Below are positions 18,669 to 29,088 of a DNA stretch of 31,370 nucleotides, piece after piece (within the stretch, counting starts at the first letter, position 1; each line of letters starts with the position of its first letter). The stretch spans positions 1-31,370 of the forward strand of contig JAFISE010000273.1 of the NCBI GenBank assembly GCA_022560025.1, given 5' to 3'. Under the pieces are notes generated by a model. It worked only from the letters and a program-made list of their open reading frames with translations, was not told the origin of the DNA and searched no databases. A program made the translations under genes and the position numbers. The DNA comes from Stagonosporopsis chrysanthemi (taxonomy: Eukaryota; Ascomycota; Dothideomycetes; Pleosporales; Didymellaceae).

Positions 18669-20304
18669 ATGGATAGCATCCTACCCATGTTCGAAAAGAG
18701 AATCCGGACGACAGTGTCGAACTGGAATCCGTGGATCAGATACGCTGTATGTATCGTACCTGTAACGCTTCTCCTCGCCGTTCCCATTGTCATGGCTGTC
18801 CTGCGAGATGAGGAAAGGTCTGACAGTACAACAAGCCATACCATCGCGGAAGTTGACGAGAAGAGATTTTTCATTTGGATCGAGGCCACTTGGATCGGGT
18901 TTTGGGTATGCTTGGGTGTGGTGCATGCGTGCGTGATCCTGAGAAATGCCCTCAATGCTGAAGAACAGGCGAAAACATCGCAACCCGACCGTCTCTTCAA
19001 ACGGCTAGCCTTTCCGATTGCGCTCACAGCGTGGAGTGTTCTCAGCCAGCTGATTCTCGCTGTTGTAGGTAGCGCCATCAAGAATGCTTCCATTGGCTGA
19101 TCTGGATAGTGCATCAATACAGACAAGCCATGGACCCGCACCGCTCGGTCCTGTCTCAAGGTCATGATGGTATGCTCTTTAATATACCTCGCTAAAGAAG
19201 TCGTGATTCAGAGGTTACGCTTGAGTGTCGGGAAAAGAAAAGGTACCACAGTCGGCGTCAAGCTTCTCCACAGCACGCTCGTTGCCAATTCAAAAAGTCA
19301 AAATATCGATCAAGATTATGGCCGAATAGCACGCATGCTTAAGAGCAGGTGGCAGACGAATGAGCTTGCTGCTGATCTATACAGCAACATCCCCTATGTG
19401 GACAGAAAACTAGGCACAGTTCAAGTTCCTATAGCCTGGAAGCGGTATGGCCTATCTACTGACGTCGAGGTCACCCTTGCGGATTTTAAGCAGGCTGTCC
19501 AAAACATCCACAGGGAATTCCATAGGGCGAACGGTTATGTGCGAGCGGTCGACGATCTCAACAGTCTTTGTTGGTTCATTGTTCTTGTGTTCTGGGCTGT
19601 GTCTGCAGGTAAGGGACGGCTAACGCCAAAAGCACCGACATCAAGCTAACAAGTGGCTAGTCATGTTCCTCACCCCGAGTCTGCTTGGCGCAGTAGCCAC
19701 GTCAGCCACTGCACTGCTGTCGTTGTCCTTTGTTGTGGCCCCCGCTTGCCAAGAAGTCTTAGGGTCCTGCATATTTCTCTTCGTGAAGCATCCATACGAC
19801 GTAGGGGACCAGGTGTCGATCGACACCAGCGAGCTGTGTGTAGAGCAAATAGCGCTTCTATACACAGTGTTCGTCCGGACAGACAGCGGCATCAGAACAC
19901 AGACCGCGAATAGCGTGCTCAATGGGCTATGGGTCGACAATCCAGCGAGAAGCTGTACAATCAGGGAGAAGCTCACTCTTAGAGTGGCGGCAGATACGAG
20001 AGCTGAGCAGATCGCTGTACTGCAGAAAGAAGTGAAATCCAATCGCGAGCTAACATCCAATTATGCGGGCGATATCACCGTCGAGGTTGTGAACATCGTT
20101 GACATGCAGGCGTTGGAGCTACAATGCGAACTAAACTACACATACAAGCTAGATCCAAATGCAGAAGATAGAACTCCTGCGCAAGTTCGTGCTGAACTTC
20201 GATCGAAGCTCACGAGTGCTTGGATCGCGGCTCTACGCAAGACTGAGTTGCAGGCGCCATCGGGTACACCCCTGAATCTAGCTCTGGTGAGGAACCAAGC
20301 TTAG
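18669..20304 (+). CDS. MscS/Msy-type mechanosensitive ion channel, three exons
   Basis: Exons 18669-19068, 19123-19608 and 19661-20304 sum to 1530 nt (509 aa). Intron 1 ends TACAG (or GTAGGT donor at 19065 with acceptor at 19127, also in frame). Intron 2 has donor GTAAGG, branch GCTAAC and acceptor GCTAG. TM segments are at about residues 24-46 (CIVPVTLLLAVPIVMAVL), 67-92, 112-134 and 150-165, followed by a pair near 280-330. The MscS hallmark FVKHPYDVGDQVSI is at residues 336-349, after the pore-lining helix, then a beta-rich cytosolic domain. Fungal Msy channels sit in ER or plasma membrane and respond to membrane tension and hypo-osmotic shock. The EF-hand usual in Msy1/Msy2 is not recognisable in the loop between TM4 and the pore. 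The gene is shorter than canonical Msy proteins and converges with the SulP gene 136 bp downstream. Confidence 0.85.
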
Positions 20305-20440
20305 CAGTAACATGAAGACAGCGGTTGGTAGGCGCTACCCACATCAATACACCGTCCCCCAAGTAGTCCTAGCTTTGCTATCACTGTGCGTTCTCGTTGT
20401 ACCATTTAAAGAAACTTCAGCATTACGTTGTACGTACTGA

Positions 20441-23377
20441 TCAAGCTCCGCCTTGGCAGAAGCCTTCGGCTAATTTTTCCTCCATGTCGCCGTCGCTACT
20501 GGGAGACACCTCAACGGGTCCGCCCGGGGGACCCTTTATACCGGAATGAAGACCGGCCATTCGTTCTGCCCAAGCCATCGCGTGATCATTCCGCAGATCG
20601 ACCTCTACAACCCAACATGGGCCTTCTGCTGCGTAGGCGCAGCGGAGCCGATCTTCTGTGAGCCCGTACACATCACCAGGCAGCAGTCTCGTTTGGTCTG
20701 GTAAAGCATCTTCAGCAAGACGCTCCACGGATCCAGCAGTCTTCAGTCCAGCCGCGCGTGCGCATCGTGAGATGTGAGCGCAAACGATTCTCCGGACAGA
20801 CGCTCGGCGCAACGTCGAAGCTGTTTGCGCTGCGTGTGTTCTTTTCAAGATGACAAGACCTCGCAAGATTAAGAACACGGATCTCACAGGATACGGCCCA
20901 CATGCGAGCGATTCACCTTTATCTGCTTTACGAACAGCAAGACCTAATTGATTCATGTGTTCGAGGGCTGGTAGCTCGGGCGACGGAAGCACGCGCAGAA
21001 GCGATTCTGTGAGTGCTAGACGCGGATCTGGTGCAAGGTCCAAGATGAGGCCCTTCCGTGTGTGTTTGACGCCTTCGATTATGTCAGTGTAAGAGACACG
21101 CACATCGCTGTGGTAGAGACATACCTTGCCTGACAAACTTTGAGGTGTAAACTACACGTTCTAGCGGAGAAAGTGTAGCAGACTGCAGATGTACTCTTAT
21201 TGCACCGTTATCATTCTGGATTCCTTGGCCATCAAAACCAACTTCTTGGGCGACGTCGAATTGCTGCGAACCTACGCGCGCAAGATCAGGCTGTATGAGC
21301 TGATTCGCCTGCGGAATGACCTTTACGATTTGCGGATCACCTAGGCATCGGGCCACAAACTTTGCAACCTCAGTGTCCATGTCACAAACATCTGAAAGAT
21401 CTACGACGAAATTGGCAGGCGTACGGGGAGATATGCTTGCCGCACGGCTCAGAGCGGACTCGCCCAAAGCGGCCATTTCGTGCGTCGAATGTCTGCTGAG
21501 CTTCAGTATCTCTGGGAATCGTCCCAGCGCAAGGGCTGCGATACGCTCGTGCGTGTCCATCTGATCATGGTCGACGACTTCCGGATCGCGTTTGTTCGAG
21601 GAAGACAAGGTACGAAGCTTTTGCATCATGCGAGGGAAGAACGTTGCGAGCTTCAGAGGTGTGCGCCCCAGCATAGTTGAGTCGACTTCGCACGGCCGAA
21701 CAACGGATCGTCGCTGCAGCTGGTCCTTAGCTAAAACATCCGCCAATGTGAAGTTAAAAGGACTCACCGAGTCAGCCAAACGAAGGCAGAAGCTCAGAGT
21801 GGCTACGATCCCCAAACCTATGCCGATTCCAGGTGCAAACCCTAGTGAGCTGCAAGCAAGAAGTGTTCCTACTGCGGCAACCCACTCGTCCCACATGAGC
21901 TCCTTGCTCGACTCCCACGTGGCCTCTATGATCAGCTGCATGCCTAGGAAGAGGACCATGACCGCTGCGAGTATAGTCGGAAAGTACGGAAGAAGACGGG
22001 GAGCCACAAAGAGCAAAATGACGGTACACAGAGCCACGACGAAGGCATCAGCGTGTCCTCCGCCAGCCTGGCTGTGGAACCTTGTATTCGCATAGACCTG
22101 CAGCTCGTTAGCTTGGCAGAGAGTCGATAAAGGGCCGTTTCATCGTACCAGAGCACCAGATAGGGCTCCGAAGGCTGCAGCGACTATGTTGGAATAGCCA
22201 TGCAGTCTGATCTCGTGATCAAGATCGATACCAGGAACGCACAGCATGCCTGCTGTGGCCTGCAAGAACACCGCGAGAACAAGCGTGCCAATTCCAAGGA
22301 GGAGGAAATAGTTCTCGATGCTTGCGGACAGTGCGCCCCACTCCACTTTAGAGAAGTCGAACAGTTGCCAATAGTTCCACCCTGTCGCTGTAGAGAAGTC
22401 AGATCTCGGCTTCTGTGACTCAAATAGCCAGCCAGCGGATGCGAGACCCTCTAACGATCTTTCGCTCGCGCCAACATGCACACCCGCCACGAGCCAGAAC
22501 ACTGCCCCGATAGCAAAACAAAACAATGGTATGTAGAGTGGATGTTGTGTGGAACCATGCGTCCACTTTGAAACGTGCTGACTTGTGACTGAGAAGCATA
22601 GGAATGCGGCGGGCAGCAGTGAAGAAGCGAGCAGAGGAAGATGCGCGGGGGCGAATAGTGAACTACCGGCGCTTCCGATACTCAAAGGAGGATGGGAAGA
22701 CGGCAGCGTCACCTCTAATCCGGAAACGCACATGGAGACGCCGACAGCTCCTGGCAATGGTCAATAATTCACGAGTAGAACCGGAACAGAGTCTTACCGA
22801 TGACTCCCGTCAGTACCGGAGGGGGAAAGAACCCAGCCAGGCTACCACAGCGTAAGGTTCCAATGATCAGGAACACTCCCCCCAGCAGCAGACTAGTCAT
22901 GGCATACGCCACAGCCGTGGTTGGTAACACGCCCGGGTGGTCGTGGCCCAGTTTTGACTGAATCGCAGACGCAATGGCTCGAAGGAACGGAAGTATCTCA
23001 ATGAGCATGGATCCCAGCACACCAGGCAAGCGCGAGCCGCCCATGGTCAGCGCAAACTGTGATACAATGGTACTGGCGGCGTGTGAGTGCAAATTCTAGT
23101 CGACATGCGCGCAATAAGGATACCTCATGATGAAGAGCGAGATAGCCTGCGGCTGTAGGCCGGAGAAAGCAGATCCATGCTCATTGGGCTTGGGGAAGAT
23201 CAGTGAACCTAATGAAACTATCGCTGTGAGTAATCGCACGGTGGCTTTGGGTCACGACTTACATGCGTCTAGTGTGTTGAAACTGATGCCGAGCAGAATA
23301 GCTCCGGGCGACAGAGCTGCAATCTTCTTACGGCAGGTCTGAGCCTTTGCCCGCGCATATTCTTGCAAGACCAGCAT
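20441..23377 (-). CDS. SulP-family anion transporter with STAS- and cNMP-like C-terminus (Vsb1 type), six exons
   Basis: Exons 23377-23263, 23223-23124, 23072-22798, 22750-22149, 22097-21125 and 21072-20441 sum to 2697 nt (898 aa). Donors are GTAAGT, GTATCC, GTAAGA, GTACGA and GTATGT. The core reads ALSPGAILLGISFNTLDA, GLQPQAISLFIM, STIVSQFALTMGGSRLPGVL, CGSLAGFFPPPVLTGVIG and later HSQAGGGHADAFVVALCTV, a SulP permease of the fungal Vsb1 (YGR125W) type. A diverged STAS-like region follows (VVDLSDVCDMD near residue 595), then a degenerate cyclic-nucleotide-binding-like region (FLILRGLVILKR, LLPGDVYGL). Vsb1 is a vacuolar-membrane protein linked to basic amino acid storage; substrate here is unknown. 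The acceptor of intron 1 could be 15 nt further on. The first ATG is close to TM1, so an N-terminal exon may be missing: family members have a longer cytosolic N-terminus. Confidence 0.85.
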
Positions 23378-23907
23378 CTTTGTCTCTGAGGCGGTTTGGG
23401 TTAAGGGTTTCGAGCAAGTGCTGGACTACAGGAACCGCAGCAGGTGAGTTCAGTTTATGTACATATTAAATGACACCAGGATCGGTGCTTCTGTTAGTAG
23501 AGGCTCGGCACTGCTATAGACCAGTGCCATGGCGGATGCCCCAAAGTGCATCGGCGCGATAGGTTATCGACAACGACGAGGTGAACTCCTGTGAGTTAGG
23601 GTTGAGTTAGCTTTGTCGCGGCTGAGAGCTTGGCAAGTGTAATTGAAAGCTCTGTGGGGCGCCATCAGACAGCAACTAGAATCAACGGACCTGGCGTTTC
23701 TTGCACCCGTAAAAACACAGCTAACCGACATCGAGTCGTTGACATTCAGCGTGTCACTGTAATTCCTGGCTGAGTGATTTAGTTCTTCTCTCTAAATCAG
23801 CCCAGCGAGGCGAGTCATTTACAGGAAATCAAAGCGGGCTACATGCACCGGTGTGATCGAAGCCTGCTACCAGCCTTTTTTTGACCTCGATCGGAACAGG
23901 GAACAGA
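23378..23907. other. Divergent promoter region
   Basis: It lies between the starts of the SulP gene (minus) and the Ulp1-like gene (plus). On the minus strand a CTGTAG acceptor-like site near 23427 precedes in-frame codons of the SulP gene and may mark an upstream exon. No other element was recognised. Confidence 0.45.
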
Positions 23908-25260
23908 ATGGTGAAGAAGGCGACAGCAGATGGAGACGATCAGAAGCACAATCTGCGTTGGCATGCGAGTGACTTGGTTCGTTCTGATTTGCTTTCGCAT
24001 GTCAGAAAAATGCACTCACTATGGACAAAAATACTTTGCGCGGCTCCAACAAACAGCAGTTCTAGCATGGACGTTGGATTGTTCCGCACCTACGCCTATA
24101 CCACAGAAGCTTTCACGCTCGTGAATCTCTATCAGCTCGCCACGTCAGCTCGCAACGCTACAGATTCTGTTGGTATCGATGCCAGGAAAGAGATGGCGGA
24201 CAGCTGTCTTCTCCAAACTTATGGTTGGAGCTGGAAGGAGCTGGATTCCAGGTCGCGAGACACGCTGCGCAAACAATTTCTAGGAAAGCTGAACCTTGGC
24301 ATTGTGTTGGCAAAACTGGCCGCGACGTTTGGTGATGGGATTGTTCTCATGTGCGCGTCTCAGGCAATTTCAAAGTACCTGCTGAAGCCTGTAGAATTGT
24401 CCAGAAAGCTAACAGAATTACAAGGATGAGCCGTCTCTCCACGCATAGCCTGGACATCGTATGCAAAACATTGCACAGTCAGGACGATCATATCTCAGAA
24501 ATCAGCACCTTGCTTACTCCTCTGGCCAAGTCGATCATGGCGATGAGCAATATAGCAGCATTGCCAACTGTGGACCACATCTGTGCTGGGATCCAGACAG
24601 TGATCGACAGGAGACGACACGCTGAATGGGAAATCAATCTTGAAGTCTTCTCCCATGCCGAAAATGTCTATAACAGCATTAGAAACCCGCTTGTTAGCCT
24701 TGTGGGCATGAATCGTGTGCTGATCTCCGCAGCATCCAGCATCATAGGATGCAGTTCTTTACTTTGCATCTGGCCCGCTGTACTGAGAGACGATCTATCG
24801 GACGCTTCTTCGTCAGCGGTCAACCCTCTGATTACTACGCACCCGCAGTATTCAGTCCACCTTGTGCCCGTGTTGCTGGAGGGCAGATGGACGTTGTTCC
24901 GCGTCGACGAAGGTGCAGCAATCATTGAGTACTTCGACTTTCTATCTTCCACTGGCGGCTGTGAGATGTCAGTGTTCTTGGTTTGTTTGAGTCGAAAACC
25001 TTCCCTGTGGACAGACTGACGTTAGCAGGATATTGACCAGTGGATCAACTCGCGCAGAATGGGCCAATGTCGGGCACCCTTTGCTTTTCGGAGAAACTAT
25101 GTGAGTGACGACCCTATGCTTCGAACCACAGTCTAACACGTCTGAGAATGTGCCCGATGCATCCAGCCGCATTGATCCGAGTACTCTTTGCGCGTGGATC
25201 GTTCGCCGCATATGTATCGGAGATCTACCGATTACAGAGCAGTCGATGTCATGGAATTAA
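23908..25260 (+). CDS. Protein with diverged Ulp1/C48 cysteine-protease-like C-terminus, four exons
   Basis: Exons 23908-24374, 24425-24980, 25029-25100 and 25147-25260 total 1209 nt (402 aa). Introns are 50, 48 and 46 nt, each with a branch site (GCTAAC, CTGAC, TCTAAC) and donors GTACCT, GTTTGT and GTGAGT. The ATG at 23908 has a good context (AGAATGGTG); the TTG upstream is not a start. The N-terminal 280 residues are helical with no known domain. The C-terminus resembles the Ulp1 fold: HLVPVLLEGRWTLFRV (His-loop position), IIEYFDFL (Asp position, D327), IDQWINSRRM, then DPSTLCAWIVRRICIGDLP, matching the DCGVFVCxFARRLxxGLP block of Ulp1-like proteins (Cys C380). The usual catalytic His before Trp is Arg (R310), so activity is doubtful. 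Ulp1 enzymes cut SUMO; no substrate can be assigned here. Confidence 0.62.
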
Positions 25261-25755
25261 TAGATGATCAGGAAGGCGGCGAGATTGTTCGTATCGGAGA
25301 ATTTGTTTTCATCCAGAGTAGACACGAGTTAGGTTGGACAGTGTCTGAAATGGCCGGGTGAAGTCCCGGACCCATCTATATTAAACTCTACTGTGCTACA
25401 GCTGTAAGAGCATCGCCTAGTCTAGCATATGAATTGGTACATCGGTGGGACGATTATTTAGTAGGCTTAGAGTTGACTGCAAGCGAGTCTGTTCGCTACA
25501 CCTCAAACCTCAAAGTTGTTGAAAGTGAGTTACGATACGCTCCATTTATGCTGTCGCAGGCCGCGACCTGCCATTGAGCTCGTACGCTTCGCTGCAGCAA
25601 TGAGCTACTAGCAATGTAGATGCACTAGATTGAGTCACTGTTTAAAATTATGCGTATCGTCATTTGAAAACGTGAAGCAAATTACACCACCAGTCCTGCA
25701 GTCAGCAAAAAGCACGCCTAGAGAATTATCTAGGACAAAGTTCCACAGCTCAAAG
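25261..25755. other. Intergenic stretch between convergent genes
   Basis: This is the 3' flank of the Ulp1-like gene and of the MFS gene. No gene is supported; short frames here lack recognisable features. Confidence 0.5.
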
Positions 25756-27443
25756 TCACGACGTAGCTCTTTCGGCCGCCAGCGCCCTATCCTCTGCATC
25801 CCTAGCGCTGCGGTCGTGTCCTTCTGCCATGCTCGTACGCTTGATGGCGAGACTTGCACCCAATGCGCTCGCAGAGACCGCTGTCATCATCACGAAGACC
25901 ATTCGTAGTGCGCTCACCCGCGCCGCCGAGTCAGCACTGCTAGGCAGCCCCGTTGTAGTCACGCCCTGAACGGCTGAATCTGCACCAACCTTTTGAAGTA
26001 GAGTGTTCTGGTAGATGGTCGCGGATAACTTCACAAACGTCAGTTCGGTATCTAGAAGAATGAATGGCAGCATTCCTTACCGCGACGCCGAGAGGCATGC
26101 CCAGGCTCCGCATAGATCCATACATGCTGGCTGCCATTGCTGGATCGTCGTTCACAGACATGGCTTGTATCCCAATGTTGACGCTCGTCAAGACCATACC
26201 ATTCCCAATGCCAAATAAAGCCAAGATGCAGGCAAAAGGCACAGTACCAGTCTCGGCATCGAATATCACGAATAGGCCACAGGCGCAAGTCGTGATACTC
26301 CATCCCAACCAGATCGCCCATCGGAACCGCCCGCATCTCGTCATCGCAAAGGCAACGGCAGCTGCAGTAGGTACCAATACACAGACAGCAGGGAGAAGAC
26401 CGATGCCTGCTTGCACAGATGTAAAAGCGTGGACGGCCATCCGATACAAGGGTAGATAATAGAGAGCAGTAAACAACTGCTCCAAGTCAATAATCGCCCA
26501 CGCTGTGTAAACAATCACTCACAATAAGGCCATTTGCCAGAGCGCAGTAGAACGCTGCTGCTATGCTCCAGCCTCCTTTGATAGTTGACAAGAACCGCGC
26601 TGGTCGCTGGGAGCTGTGTCTGCGCGTACAGAGCATCCTGGTCGATTGCATCGTAACCGAAAAGATGCTGCGCAGAATGAAAACAGCCATACATGATAGC
26701 CCCACTGCGATCGGCACCAGAGTGGATGCTGATGTCCATGGAAACAAAATACCGCCCCAAGAGACACCTATGAGACTGGAGGTCAGGCTGCCCACAAACA
26801 TGAGAGCCCCGAGCCAATCGACCTCGTTCAATCTTTGCACCATCGTGAGGCAACGCGCTGGCTTGACGCGAACTAGCAAAAGCGCAGCGAGAAGCCCAAG
26901 GCCGCAAAACGGAAAGTTGATGTAGAAACACCATCGCCAAGACAGATGTTCAATGAGTAACCCGCCGGTCACAGGACCCAGTATGCTACCAACAGACCAT
27001 GCGCCCAGCACCATGGAGAAATACGAAGGCCGCTGCCTCAATGGGACGATGTCGCAAAAGATCACTTGGGCCATCGTGGTGACGCCGCCGCCTCCTGCAC
27101 CCTGTACTGCCCTTCCTGCAAGGAGAAGCGGGAAGCCGTGTGCAAGCGCGCACATCAGATTGCCGAGTGTGAATAAAATGAGAGAAACAACAAGGAGCTG
27201 TTGGCGACCGAACGAGTTGGACATCGTTGCGATCAACGGTTGCAGCACTGCTGAAGTAAGCAAGTACGAAGTACCCGCCCAAGAAGCTTCGATCGAAGAA
27301 CCGTGAAGGAAAGAAGCCATCTTCTGCAACAAAGCGGTCAGTTGAGAGTCGGCTATGGTTTGAAGAGTACCGACCGGCAGAACGGTGACCAGGATTGTAG
27401 CGTCTAGTGAAATGGCGAATGAGATGAAGCTGAGGCTGCCCAT
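25756..27443 (-). CDS. MFS transporter of the 14-TM drug:H+ antiporter type, three exons
   Basis: Exons 27443-26523, 26476-26081 and 26028-25756 total 1590 nt (529 aa). Introns of 46 nt (GTGAGT donor) and 52 nt (GTAAGG donor, AACTGACG branch) remove stop codons in frame. TM1 is FAISLDATILVTVLPV. The usual motifs follow: NSFGRQQLLVVSLILF (motif A), LLAGRAVQGAGGGG (motif B), GSILGPVTGGLLIEHLSWRW (motif C), then FYINFPFCGL, typical of DHA2/14-TM fungal exporters. The second half runs from LFTALYYLPLYRM to GIQAMSVNDDPAMAASM and LGMPLGVAV, with a C-terminal helix VFVMMTAVSASALGASL. Codons upstream of the ATG (QWLL, RPSTT) stay open for 15 residues and look conserved, so a short 5' exon is likely missing. 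Likely exports small hydrophobic compounds; the substrate is unknown. It diverges from the DUF829 gene. Confidence 0.88.
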
Positions 27444-28050
27444 GAGCAGCCATTGTGTCGTACTGGGCCTCCCTTTGTGACACGGTCAGAAAGTTGGATT
27501 CTAATCAAAAGCATGGCGAAGCGTACAGGTAGGCTGCTCGAGCGCACTCTCTTCATAGCCAGAAGACTCAGACCCTATCGGCGATGAACAGATGTTGATG
27601 TCGGTGGCTCTGCGCGGCGCGGCGTTAGTCAATCGCACTCGTACCACATGGACCAATCGCAATCAGCAGTGTGTTAATCCTCGTAGAACTTACTTGGACT
27701 TTTCAAGGAAAGACATGCTTGTGTAGGCTCTTTGCAATGAAGATGCGAATCTTTCCCTTATTATCAGACTTTCTTCCTACCTCAGCACGTTCTTTAGCAT
27801 CAACGTGGCCTAGGCTCCGCGACTGAATAACATGTGAACGCTACTAACATATTACCTTCCCGAACCTTTGGTTTCTTAGTGAAGATGGTGTATCCCCTCC
27901 GCGTGAAACTATTACATCGTGTCGTAGAATCATCCTTGTATAACACTTCGCTTGATGGCAAGCACATCACTAATTACAGTAATGAGAAATTCCGTTCCAC
28001 CGTAATTTGCCGTGAGCTACAAGGAACGTACTTGGGCGCGAGTGTGTTGA
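27444..28050. other. Divergent promoter region of MFS and DUF829 genes
   Basis: It holds the 5' flanks of both genes. It may include a short 5' exon of the MFS gene (an ATG near 27556 on the minus strand is a candidate, not confirmed). No other feature was recognised. Confidence 0.45.
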
Positions 28051-29088
28051 ATGGCAGGCATTTACATTTCATACAAAAGGGGCATGGAGAGGTCAGCTGC
28101 GTCTGCACATCCCCCAAATCCAGGACTGAGTCTGGCGCACCTCAAGATGAACTATTTGATTGGCTTCACTCGCATCGGATCGCCTGAGTGCTGCGCATGG
28201 GAGTTTGTCCCGGTCGTTTCCGTCGCAGCGTCGCAACCACCGTCTGAAACAGAGCCATCACACATCCTCCTCATGGCTTGGACTGGAGCTCAGAGCCGCT
28301 ACTTGGCAAGCTATAAGACGAGATACACTGAGCTGTTTCCGCACAGCCGCATTATCGTGGTGTTCACCTCACCGTGGGACTTTTGCTTTCGGTCTTCGAA
28401 GCGGAAACGGAACCTCTTGGCCCCGTTGGTGGAGCACCTGCGCTACTATGAGCAGAATGCAAAGCTACGACTGCTGCTGCATGCCTTCTCCGAAGGAGGC
28501 AGTAACAAAGCGACGTTGCTTGCTGAAGCGTACCACAAATACTCTGGCTGTCGCCTGCCCGTTGATGCGCTGTGTCTCGACAGTACGCCAGGGCATCCAA
28601 GCTTCAAACGGCTCCGCGATGCATTGAGCAGCTCTTTGCCCCCACAGCCTCTGTTGAAGCATGCAGGCTTTGCCGTTGGTTCCGTTGTTGTTGCCGGCAA
28701 GTTCGCCTACTACATGGTCTTCAGTAACTTCAACGACAACCCCATCTCCAAGACAAGGCGCCAGCTCCTAAACCCACATTACTTTGACCCAAAGGCGCCC
28801 AGGTGCTATCTTTACTCCATTTCGGATCGTATTGTGGCATGGGAGGATATTGAGCAGCATTTGTATGACTCAATAGACAGGGAGACCCCGGTTACTGAGG
28901 TTGTGTTTGATGGAACAGATCACTGCAAGCATGCTCGACAGGAACCTGAACGGTATTGGGAGAGTGTGATGCAGGTATGGAAGAAGGCGATACTTGTTCG
29001 AGCAGCAGATTCTGATAGCGTCACATACGGGGAGGAAAAGGCCGGTGTCGTTGAAAGCATCGCTGTTCTGCGAAAAGAGGGCCTTTGA
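28051..29088 (+). CDS. DUF829 (TMEM53/PaxU-like) protein
   Basis: This is a 345-aa single-exon frame. A TGA lies directly before the ATG at 28051, so this is the first possible start. Conservation appears to begin at the second candidate, ATG 28147 (MNYLIGFTRIGS). The fold is alpha/beta hydrolase-like: SHILLMAWTGAQSRYLASYK (strand and first helix), SRIIVVFTSP, then the nucleophile-like elbow LHAFSEGGSNKA, LCLDSTPGHPSFKRL, a lid region (about residues 205-250) and YLYSISDRIVAWEDIEQH. The last block FDGTDHCKHARQEPERYW carries the His. Family members include PaxU of indole-diterpene clusters and animal TMEM53. Enzyme activity is not established for this family. A divergent MFS gene lies 0.6 kb upstream; no terpene synthase, prenyltransferase or P450 is in view. 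Confidence 0.85.
   Translation: MAGIYISYKRGMERSAASAHPPNPGLSLAHLKMNYLIGFTRIGSPECCAWEFVPVVSVAASQPPSETEPSHILLMAWTGAQSRYLASYKTRYTELFPHSRIIVVFTSPWDFCFRSSKRKRNLLAPLVEHLRYYEQNAKLRLLLHAFSEGGSNKATLLAEAYHKYSGCRLPVDALCLDSTPGHPSFKRLRDALSSSLPPQPLLKHAGFAVGSVVVAGKFAYYMVFSNFNDNPISKTRRQLLNPHYFDPKAPRCYLYSISDRIVAWEDIEQHLYDSIDRETPVTEVVFDGTDHCKHARQEPERYWESVMQVWKKAILVRAADSDSVTYGEEKAGVVESIAVLRKEGL

Noticed and set aside
21592..22095. Long plus-strand frame of 167 codons
   Set aside because: It is antisense to exon 5 of the SulP gene, which has clear family motifs.
25115..25135. Minus-strand GGTTCGAAG, B-box-like
   Set aside because: It lies inside the inferred third intron of the Ulp1-like gene and no cloverleaf forms.
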